Assembly: GCA_018658715.1 (NCBI GenBank)
Contig: JABHUQ010000089.1
Location: forward strand, 1-36,158
Source of the DNA: Fidelibacterota bacterium
Lineage (GTDB): Bacteria; Fidelibacterota; Marinisomatia; Marinisomatales; UBA1611
Length of the DNA: 36,158 nucleotides
Reading direction: 5' to 3'
Positions 16,728-23,685 of the stretch are shown here, piece by piece. The position numbers were made by a program, and so were the translations under genes. Under the pieces are notes generated by a model, which ran no database searches, was not told the origin of the DNA, and was given only the letters and a program-made list of their open reading frames with translations. Position 1 is the stretch's first letter, and every line of letters begins with the position of its first letter.

Positions 16728-19067
16728 TTAAGATACGTCTGCGGAAGGAGTTTTTGTTATCGGATCATCTGGATATTCAACACGAATATGATAAATTCCT
16801 CTAAGAACAGGAAGCATTCCGGTTTTTCCGTCAACTGTTCCTTTAATACGACGAAGCTCATCCATCGTTAATGGACATTCATCTAATTGCCCATCTTCAA
16901 TTCGTGTTTTAATAATTTTATCAATCATGGCATCAATTTTCATAATGTCTGGATTTTTTAATGATTTCACTGCCGCTTCCACAGCTTCGCAAATCATCAA
17001 TATTCCTGTTTCTTTTGTATTAGGTTTTGGACCTGGATATCTAAATTGAGATTCATTTACTTTTGAAATGTCACCACCGGCCTCTTTGACGGCCATCCTA
17101 TAAAAATATTCGACCCGAGTTGTCCCATGATGCATAGGAATAAAATCGCTCACCGCGGCAGGGAGTTTGTATTCTTCTGCCAATCGAAGCCCATCCGTCA
17201 CATGATTTCGTATTATTCTTGCACTCATGACAGACGTCAATTCATCATGTAAATTTTCTCCACTAAATTGGTTTTCAATGAAATAGTCAGATTTTATCAT
17301 TTTCCCAATATCATGATAATATGCTCCAACCCGACATAATAAAGAATTTGCATTAATGGCAGCTGTACAAGATTCTGCAAGATTCCCAACAACAATACTA
17401 TGATTGAATGTGCCGTTGGTTTCTCTTTGGGCACGCTTTAGTAATGGATGGTCAAAATCTAATAATTCAATCAATGTAAGATTAGTTGTAATTCCAAAAC
17501 CAATTTCAAATAAACCAATTAGCCCATATGTTACAATGGGCGCTAAAAAACTGATGACAGCAAGAACTTCTATATCAAATAAGATACTTTGCCAAGCATA
17601 TGCCTTAAAAAAACCCAATCCAACTACTGCAATAATACTCCCTGCTATTAAAGCAAATAATGTAATAAAAAGCTGGCTTCGTTTTCTTAAATCTCGAATA
17701 TTATAAACAGCAACCGATGATGTAAAGAGAGAGACAACAATAAAGTCAAGATTATGACCCATCATGATTCCCATAAGTAATGCAATTGAAGTCGTAGCCA
17801 TAAAACCAATTCTTCCATCAAACAAAATTGTCAATGCCATTGCAGACACAGTGATGGGAATAAAATATTCCGACCAAGAAAATTGAATAACAATAATATT
17901 AGCCAACATTAACTCTAAAGCGAAGATTAAAGAAATTAATAAAACCATTTTCCAATCGTTAAATATCGAAATACGATAAATTAAAAGGAATGTAAAGAAA
18001 AAGGATACAACAACGGAGATAATGATAAATTTCCCAACATAATTAAAGAAACTTTTAGTCCATCCTTTTCTGTTTTCTTGTTGTTCAGTAATGAGTGCTA
18101 ATGAATTTAATTTTTGTAATATATCATCTGTTATTCGTTGATTGGCATCAACAATCATTTCGTTTTCTAAAACGACACCTTGGCTACGGGGGACTTTATT
18201 TAAGGCTTCTTTTTGTCGCGTCTCTGTTGTTTCTCTGTTATAAATCAAATTGGGTTTCATAAACTCAACCACAATATCATTTCCTAATGGTTGGAAGAAT
18301 AATTCTCCTTCATATCGATCTATTACTTCTTTTTTTGCGCGGGTCCAAGCATCTTGAAGGTCATGATAATCTTCTGGTTTAGCCATAATGGGAAGGGCAC
18401 CCTGAATAATAGCAACATCTGAACTAATTATTTCAGAATAAGGTATATCATAAATCCCTTCCGCCCACCGATTTTTACAAACTTGAATAAGTTGTTCTTT
18501 ATGTTCTGTTAAATACTTTTTCTCAATCTTTAAATCTTCAAATAATAAGAATTTTGTCCAAGATCCTTTCCCATTAGTAAATGGATATATTTTATAAAAT
18601 TCTTTTGTTAAAATATCAAGGTTAGCGCTATCAGCAATAAAATCTGACCGCGCTTTTTCATATTGCTTTAGATAACGTCGTTCATATACCAGCCGTTTGG
18701 ATTCTTCAAGGCGCCTTCTTGCATGGCGAATTTCATTAAGGGTTAAGAAGAATTCTTTTAACGCATTTGTCTGAACTTTTACAATAGATTCATCTCGAAA
18801 AAAAATAAAATCAATTGATTTTAATTTTTCATCTAAATCATTATTTAATTTTTTTTCCGTCTTCAATACAGGAAATGTAGCAGGAGCAATCACAGCATTT
18901 TGAGAAATATCATTAAGCTGATATGTATATTTCAATGATTTCCCCCCAGGGAATAAATAAGCTATTATGAGTACTAAAGTTGTAATAATGAGTGCTTGAG
19001 GCCAATATTTTTTGATCGACCCCAATAATCCATCAATCGGAATATCTTTAATCCCTTTTTTTATCAT
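16728..19067 (-). CDS. pgpH: 7TM-HD membrane phosphodiesterase (PgpH family, probable cyclic-di-AMP hydrolase)
   Basis: This 779-residue membrane protein shows the full 7TMR-HD architecture. A first membrane helix lies near residues 20-38, an extracytoplasmic 7TMR-HDED region spans about 45-335, a bundle of seven hydrophobic helices runs from about 340 to 535, and a cytoplasmic HD domain follows. The HD core is VGAYYHDIGKM with His585 and Asp586, preceded by FNHSIVVGNLAES and followed by IIRNHVTDG and FIPMHHGT, giving the metal-binding histidines. Listeria PgpH with this layout degrades c-di-AMP, and that substrate is inferred here from family membership. The start overlaps the acyl-CoA dehydrogenase stop (ATGA), and ybeY follows after 4 nt. 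Confidence 0.92.
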   Translation of the reverse strand: MIKKGIKDIPIDGLLGSIKKYWPQALIITTLVLIIAYLFPGGKSLKYTYQLNDISQNAVIAPATFPVLKTEKKLNNDLDEKLKSIDFIFFRDESIVKVQTNALKEFFLTLNEIRHARRRLEESKRLVYERRYLKQYEKARSDFIADSANLDILTKEFYKIYPFTNGKGSWTKFLLFEDLKIEKKYLTEHKEQLIQVCKNRWAEGIYDIPYSEIISSDVAIIQGALPIMAKPEDYHDLQDAWTRAKKEVIDRYEGELFFQPLGNDIVVEFMKPNLIYNRETTETRQKEALNKVPRSQGVVLENEMIVDANQRITDDILQKLNSLALITEQQENRKGWTKSFFNYVGKFIIISVVVSFFFTFLLIYRISIFNDWKMVLLISLIFALELMLANIIVIQFSWSEYFIPITVSAMALTILFDGRIGFMATTSIALLMGIMMGHNLDFIVVSLFTSSVAVYNIRDLRKRSQLFITLFALIAGSIIAVVGLGFFKAYAWQSILFDIEVLAVISFLAPIVTYGLIGLFEIGFGITTNLTLIELLDFDHPLLKRAQRETNGTFNHSIVVGNLAESCTAAINANSLLCRVGAYYHDIGKMIKSDYFIENQFSGENLHDELTSVMSARIIRNHVTDGLRLAEEYKLPAAVSDFIPMHHGTTRVEYFYRMAVKEAGGDISKVNESQFRYPGPKPNTKETGILMICEAVEAAVKSLKNPDIMKIDAMIDKIIKTRIEDGQLDECPLTMDELRRIKGTVDGKTGMLPVLRGIYHIRVEYPDDPITKTPSADVS

Positions 19068-20221
19068 ACAGAAGAAATCTCATTTAATAACTCTCGAAAA
19101 ATAATCAATCTCTGAATTTCACTTGTCCCTTCACCTATTTCTAGAATTTTCGCATCACGGAAAAAACGTTCTACATCAAATTCTTTTACATACCCATAGC
19201 CACCATGCACCTGAATTGCTTCTGTAGTTGTTTTCATGGCAACTTCACTCGCAAATAATTTCGCCATTGCTGCTTCTTTTACAACTGAAATACCTTGATC
19301 TTTCATCCAAGCAGCATGATAAACTAATAATTTTGATGCTTCAATTTCAGTTGCCATATCTGCGATTTTAAAACTAACGGATTGAAACTTATGTATTGGT
19401 TTTCCAAAGGCTTCCCTCTCTGAAGAATATTGTAATGCTTTTTCATATGCACCTAAGGCGGTGCCAACTGATAAAGCTCCTATTGCAATTCTACCAGACG
19501 TTAAGGTTTTAAGAAATGCCTTAAATCCATCGGAAGGTGTTCCCATCATAGCAGAAGCTGGAATAACCATATCTCTGAAGAATATTTGTCTCGTATCACT
19601 GGCTTTCCATCCCATTTTTTTTTCTTTAGTTGCAATCTCCAAGCCGGGAGTATTTGTCGGAATAATAAAGGCACCGATCCCTTTAAAATTGTCTCCATCC
19701 ATAATACGAGATGTAAAAGATAAAACGCCTGCCTCACCCACATTGGTAATAAAAACTTTTCCACCATTTACAATATATGAATCACCATCTTTCACAGCAG
19801 TCGTTTTAGTCGCGCCCGAATCACTTCCCGCGGATGGTTCTGTTAATCCAAATGCGCCTAACATTTCGCCAGAAGCTAACTTGGGTAAATATTTTTCTTT
19901 TTGTTCATCATTCCCCAGTTGAAGAAGGGGCAGGCACCCTAAAGATGTATGAGCTGTCATTGTAATTGCTACTGATGCATCAACGCGTGCCAATTCAATA
20001 ATAGCTGTTACAAAAGCAACCATATCTAAGCCTGTGCCACCATATTTTTCAGGAATGACTATTCCCATTAATCCAAGTTCGCCCATCTTTGTAACAATTT
20101 CCTGAGGAAATGTCTCATTTTTATCTAACTCAAATGCGATTGGCGCTACTTCTGATTCTGCAAACTCTTGAACCATTTCTTTAATCATCAAATGTTCATC
20201 GCTAAAAAATAGATTATCCAT
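19064..20221 (-). CDS. Acyl-CoA dehydrogenase (short/medium-chain type)
   Basis: The 385-residue flavoprotein is predicted to introduce a trans-2 double bond into acyl-CoA with FAD as cofactor, passing electrons to ETF. Conserved segments are PEKYGGTGLDMVAF near the N-terminus, the FAD-contacting GAFGLTEPSAGSDSGATKT, the GRIAIGALSVG helix, IQVHGGYGYVKEFDVERFFR and EIGEGTSEIQRLI, in which Glu364 is the expected catalytic base. It resembles the butyryl/short-branched-chain group, but chain length cannot be set by eye. It lies 62 nt downstream of recJ and is translationally coupled to the pgpH-type gene by ATGA. No ETF or other beta-oxidation gene is nearby. Confidence 0.93.
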   Translation of the reverse strand: MDNLFFSDEHLMIKEMVQEFAESEVAPIAFELDKNETFPQEIVTKMGELGLMGIVIPEKYGGTGLDMVAFVTAIIELARVDASVAITMTAHTSLGCLPLLQLGNDEQKEKYLPKLASGEMLGAFGLTEPSAGSDSGATKTTAVKDGDSYIVNGGKVFITNVGEAGVLSFTSRIMDGDNFKGIGAFIIPTNTPGLEIATKEKKMGWKASDTRQIFFRDMVIPASAMMGTPSDGFKAFLKTLTSGRIAIGALSVGTALGAYEKALQYSSEREAFGKPIHKFQSVSFKIADMATEIEASKLLVYHAAWMKDQGISVVKEAAMAKLFASEVAMKTTTEAIQVHGGYGYVKEFDVERFFRDAKILEIGEGTSEIQRLIIFRELLNEISSV

Positions 20222-20283
20222 TTATATGTATTCCTATTATCTAGATTTATTGTAGGATTTTATGATATTAATTTACTAAAACT

Positions 20284-21993
20284 TTATGCAAAATTTGATG
20301 GACGAATATCTCTCGCATTCAATTGAATTGTTTCCTGCCCTCGCCATCGATTTATTTCAATAACAAACGCTAAATCTATGGGTTGTTTGTTAATTAAATC
20401 TTCATATTTATGCGCAAGGTTAAAACCTATAACAGGAAAAGACTTGTTACCAGATTTCACTTTAAATCTAATATGATCCCCATTCCCTATAATTTTTGGA
20501 ATTCCATCGACGCTTAAATGAAATGCCCCAAATTTTGGTCTCATATTTTTTGGTCCAAATGGTGATAACTTTTCAAGAAATGTCATGAATCGTGTATTGA
20601 TTTCTTCTAATTTAATCTCACTGTCTAAATATATAGTCGGCTCAAAATCTTTTTGGGTCAATTGATTCTCCACATGAGATAAAAATTCAGAACGAAATGT
20701 TTCAAAGTTATTTGAATGAAGTGATAAACCCGCAGCCATTGGATGCCCTCCATAATTCACTAGTTGAGCACTTGATTTTTTTAATGCGTCATACATATTT
20801 AGTTTTGAAATACTGCGCGCAGACCCTTTTCCGTTTCCTTCTTGGTCAAAACCAATAATAATGGTCGGGCGATGAAATGACTCTTTTAATTTTGATGCTG
20901 CAATACCTACAACGCCTGCATGCCAATTATGAGAGCCTAACACAATTGCATGATCTTTTTTTAAATCAACTTCAGCATTTACTTTTAACATAGCTTCTTC
21001 TACAACTTGACTTTGAATTAATTGCCTTCTTTTATTTTCATTATCTAAATCTAAAGCCACTTCCTTTGCAAATGCCTTGTCGCGCGTTGTTAATAATTGT
21101 ACTGATCTATTTGCATCTCCTAAACGACCTGCTGCATTTATTCTAGGCGCAACATTAAAAACAACCTGTCCGACAGAAACAGTATGATTAATATCGACAC
21201 CAGCCACTTTTAATAATTCTCGTAAACCTGGTCTATCAGACTCTCTTAACACTTTTAACCCATGATAAACAATTATTCTATTTTCATCTATCATGGGGAC
21301 TAGATCAGCTGATGTCCCTAGAGCTGCTAAATCAAATAAATCATAAACAAGGTTAAAAGATAACTTTAGAGTATAAATCAATCCAGTCAATAATTTAATG
21401 GCTACTCCACCACCACATAATTCTTTAAACGGATATTCACAATCTTTTTGTTTAGGATTTAAAATAGCAATCGCATTTGGGAGATTGTCACCTGGAGTAT
21501 GATGGTCAGTAATGATAACATCTATTCCGCTTGCATTTGCATAATCCACATGATCAAAATCATTTGTGCCACAATCACATGTAATAATGAGTTTTGCTTT
21601 GCGTTTTTTGGCTGTGTCAATTCCTAAATCAGATATACCATACCCTTCTTTTTCTCTGTTGGGAATATAGGTAGAAACATTTGCGCCCATATTTAGTAAT
21701 CCAATATATAAAATAGATGCAGCCGTTGTTCCATCTACATCATAGTCTCCAAATACCATAATAGATTCATCTCTTTTAATCGCATTAATAATTCTCTTTA
21801 CGGCTTGATTCATATTCTTCATTAGAAATGGATCATGAAGCAGATTTAGGTTAGGATCAAAAAAAGAATTTGTTTCATCGGTAGATAACAAGCCTCTCTC
21901 TGCTAATATGCTTGCCATTATAGGAGAAATACGATACTGTGCCTGAATCGATAATACTAGTTTAGGATTTGTGTTTGAGAATATCCATTTCAT
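20284..21993 (-). CDS. recJ: Single-stranded-DNA-specific exonuclease RecJ
   Basis: The 569-residue protein is a 5'-3' single-strand DNA exonuclease of the DHH superfamily, used in recombination and mismatch or base-excision repair. Motifs in order are FGDYDVDGTTAA (81-92), TCDCGTND (138-145), ITDHHTPGD (161-169) for the catalytic DHH, CGGGVAIKL (193-201), APRINAAGRLGDA and NYGGHPMAAGLSL from the DHHA1 domain. A C-terminal OB-like part includes IGNGDHIRFKVK. Length fits the family. It lies 38 nt downstream of the RNase P RNA in the same orientation, so part of its message may come from read-through of that RNA. Confidence 0.96.
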   Translation of the reverse strand: MKWIFSNTNPKLVLSIQAQYRISPIMASILAERGLLSTDETNSFFDPNLNLLHDPFLMKNMNQAVKRIINAIKRDESIMVFGDYDVDGTTAASILYIGLLNMGANVSTYIPNREKEGYGISDLGIDTAKKRKAKLIITCDCGTNDFDHVDYANASGIDVIITDHHTPGDNLPNAIAILNPKQKDCEYPFKELCGGGVAIKLLTGLIYTLKLSFNLVYDLFDLAALGTSADLVPMIDENRIIVYHGLKVLRESDRPGLRELLKVAGVDINHTVSVGQVVFNVAPRINAAGRLGDANRSVQLLTTRDKAFAKEVALDLDNENKRRQLIQSQVVEEAMLKVNAEVDLKKDHAIVLGSHNWHAGVVGIAASKLKESFHRPTIIIGFDQEGNGKGSARSISKLNMYDALKKSSAQLVNYGGHPMAAGLSLHSNNFETFRSEFLSHVENQLTQKDFEPTIYLDSEIKLEEINTRFMTFLEKLSPFGPKNMRPKFGAFHLSVDGIPKIIGNGDHIRFKVKSGNKSFPVIGFNLAHKYEDLINKQPIDLAFVIEINRWRGQETIQLNARDIRPSNFA

Positions 21994-22031
21994 TTAGAAG
22001 GAGTCTACGGTTTTGTAATGTTAAATAAAAG

Positions 22032-22404
22032 GAATTGAGTCGGTCTATAAGCCGAGTCCTGTTCACTCATATAAATGAGTTTGATGATCATTCGTCTGGG
22101 ACGATTATTGCCAACCGCCTCGAGCAACCTACCCGCTCCTCAAACAACGCGGATAACGTCTTAGAGCCTATTCGGTCTTGCACTGGGTGGGGTTTACAAG
22201 CTTTCTATGTCGCCACAAAAACTGGTGGTCTCTTACACCACCCTTTCACCCTTACTTCAAAACTAGTTCAAAGCGGTTTACTTTCTGCTGCACTTTCCAT
22301 ATCCTCACGGATTCCCCGCGTTATGGGGCACCCTATCCTGCAGTGCCCGGACTTTCCTCCCAAATAACAATGTTATTAGGGCAATCATCCGACCAACTCA
22401 ATTC
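22032..22404 (-). ncRNA. rnpB: RNase P RNA (bacterial type A)
   Basis: The minus strand carries the RNase P core signature GAGGAAAGTCCGGGC near the 5' side, followed by GGGGAATCC-like and GGGTGAAAGGG segments. The 3' side has GGCTTATAGACCGACTC, the conserved sequence that completes helix P4. The ends are set by a long P1 helix: GAATTGAGTTGGTC (22404 down to 22391) pairs with GACCGACTCAATTC (22045 down to 22032) with one G-U pair, giving about 373 nt. The RNA is the catalytic subunit that cleaves tRNA 5' leaders. It sits 11 nt after the zinc-ribbon protein's stop and 38 nt before recJ, all in one orientation. Ends are accurate to a few nucleotides. Confidence 0.94.
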
Positions 22405-22415
22405 TCAATAATCTG

Positions 22416-23126
22416 TTAAACTTTCTCTTCTTTATCTTTATATAAAAATCGACCACAAGATCCACAATTATGTACCGCTGAAGCATTTTTAATTTCAGAA
22501 ACTGTTTGTATGGGGACAATTGCTCCACATCCCCCACAAGAATTATTTATAATTTCAACAACTGCTAAACCATTTCTTGCATCAATTACTTTCTTGTATA
22601 GTGCTATAATTGGAGGGGTAATCGATTGAACCGCTTCATTTCTTTGAACTTCCAAAACATTTTTTTCTTCTGCTGATTCCGAAATAACACGTTCTAGTTT
22701 TTTTCTACGTTCACCTAAATCTGTCGTTAAAGATTCCAATGATTCTTCTTTTTCAGTTGTAGATGCTTCCAAAGTATCTTTTTCTTGAAGTGATAATAAT
22801 TCTTCTGTTTCAATTCCATCTTTTTCATGCTTCAAATGATCTATTTCATGCATAATGGCATCATATTGTTTATTATTTGTTACAAGAAAAAGTTGATCTT
22901 TATGTTTTTCAATTTTTCCCTTCAGATCTAATAATGTTCCTTCATTCTTCGAACATGATAATTCGATCTGTTTAATTCGTTCTTTATTTTGAGCTACTTC
23001 ATCAATCAATGCCACTTCTTGATTCTTTAATTCTTCAACTTTTAATGGTAAATCACCTAATAATTCATCTATATCAGTTAATTGAGTGTCAATATTTTGA
23101 AGCTTAACCAAATTTTCTGCAATCAT
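22416..23126 (-). CDS. Zinc-ribbon protein with long coiled coil (DUF164/CdsZ-like)
   Basis: The 236-residue protein consists of a long charged antiparallel-type coiled coil (about residues 5-165, rich in Glu, Lys and Leu) followed by a C4 zinc ribbon. The ribbon cysteines are Cys197 and Cys200 (CGGC) and Cys221 and Cys224 (CGSC). This is the layout of the widespread C4-type zinc-ribbon family (DUF164), related to chlamydial CdsZ and H. pylori HP0958. The proposed nucleic-acid or chaperone role is not settled. AGAGGA lies a few nucleotides before the ATG, one of the clearer Shine-Dalgarno sequences here. A strong terminator ends only about 23 nt upstream, and rnpB begins 11 nt downstream. Confidence 0.88.
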   Translation of the reverse strand: MIAENLVKLQNIDTQLTDIDELLGDLPLKVEELKNQEVALIDEVAQNKERIKQIELSCSKNEGTLLDLKGKIEKHKDQLFLVTNNKQYDAIMHEIDHLKHEKDGIETEELLSLQEKDTLEASTTEKEESLESLTTDLGERRKKLERVISESAEEKNVLEVQRNEAVQSITPPIIALYKKVIDARNGLAVVEIINNSCGGCGAIVPIQTVSEIKNASAVHNCGSCGRFLYKDKEEKV

Positions 23127-23149
23127 AATTCCTCTTTAATGCTTTATGT

Positions 23150-23179
23150 AAAAAAAAATGCACCGAAATAGGTGCATTT
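23150..23179 (-). terminator. Intrinsic terminator
   Basis: On the minus strand AAATGCACC (23179-23171) pairs perfectly with GGTGCATTT (23164-23156) around the six-base loop TATTTC, and the run of T continues to 23150. The opposite strand lacks a T tract right after the hairpin, so it works for minus-strand transcription. It would end transcripts from the 68-codon ORF or the tRNA-like relic upstream. It leaves only about 23 nt before the zinc-ribbon start codon, so that gene's promoter must overlap it unless it acts as a leader attenuator. Confidence 0.85.
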
Positions 23180-23220
23180 ACGATAGTTATTTTTTTGAAA
23201 ATAAATCCCAATAGTACAGA

Positions 23221-23239
23221 GATTATCCAACTGAGCTAC
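23221..23239 (-). pseudogene. tRNA D-arm relic
   Basis: The minus strand reads GTAGCTCAGTTGGATAATC, which contains the typical tRNA position 8 to D-loop sequence (TAGCTCAGTTGGATA). The flanks cannot complete a tRNA: the acceptor position is A-rich, the D-stem 3' strand is not GAGC, and no T-arm follows. A weak stem (ATCTC with GGGAT) can be drawn just downstream. A chance match of this length is unlikely in a window of this size, so I read it as debris of a decayed or truncated tRNA gene, with the terminator about 40 nt further on as its possible original terminator. Confidence 0.5.
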
Positions 23240-23333
23240 TTTTTTCTTTTTCTTCCAATATTCCATACGTTTTTAGCCTCTGAATTTAAATCTTTATCAC
23301 AAAAATCCGATAGGTATTCTCGTTGATTGATAA

Positions 23334-23540
23334 TTAGAAATTATTTTGCAATTGTAGATAGTGTGTTACTTTGGCTAGATTGAGTTTTTTGATGAGAAAT
23401 TCTCCATCTGGCGATTCTAGAGTTAAAGTAACCATTCTTTCAATTACTTCAGAAATTCTCCATTCTACATCTTCTATAATAATTCTTTTACCAATCAATT
23501 GGTTCTTTTCATGATTTAAACTGTCATGTTTTAAATTCAT
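23334..23540 (-). CDS. Small hypothetical protein, 68 residues
   Basis: I do not recognise this protein. It is highly charged, and from residue 16 to 63 it alternates hydrophobic and polar residues (LIGKRIIIEDVEWRISEVIE, then VTLTLESPDGEFLIKKLNL) in a way that suggests a small beta-rich domain, perhaps SH3-like. No signal peptide, cysteine or membrane segment is present. It is divergent from gcvP with 145 nt between the start codons, and followed after about 155 nt by the intrinsic terminator. The ordered residue pattern favours a real gene over a chance ORF, but no homology test was possible. Confidence 0.5.
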   Translation of the reverse strand: MNLKHDSLNHEKNQLIGKRIIIEDVEWRISEVIERMVTLTLESPDGEFLIKKLNLAKVTHYLQLQNNF

Positions 23541-23685
23541 AAATATTCTTTCAATTCACTTAAGCTGTTCAGTTATTCTAGATAGAATATAAATTATTTT
23601 GAATTCTGTTTAAATTGAAAGCTGAAGTAATTTTCGTTAACCTTTCACCCTAGAATAATTCTATTTAATTCATTTAAACTGGACT

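Noticed and set aside
19461-19922. 153-codon ORF on the + strand
   Set aside because: It lies fully antisense to the acyl-CoA dehydrogenase, which carries clear family motifs here.
22035-22411. Two + strand ORFs (110 and 77 codons) in this interval
   Set aside because: They are antisense to the RNase P RNA, whose conserved core and P1 helix explain the sequence; their proteins have no recognisable pattern.
23541-23685. Glycine riboswitch upstream of gcvP
   Set aside because: The 145-nt AT-rich region lacks the paired GGAGAG-type aptamer cores; only a weak inverted repeat is present.
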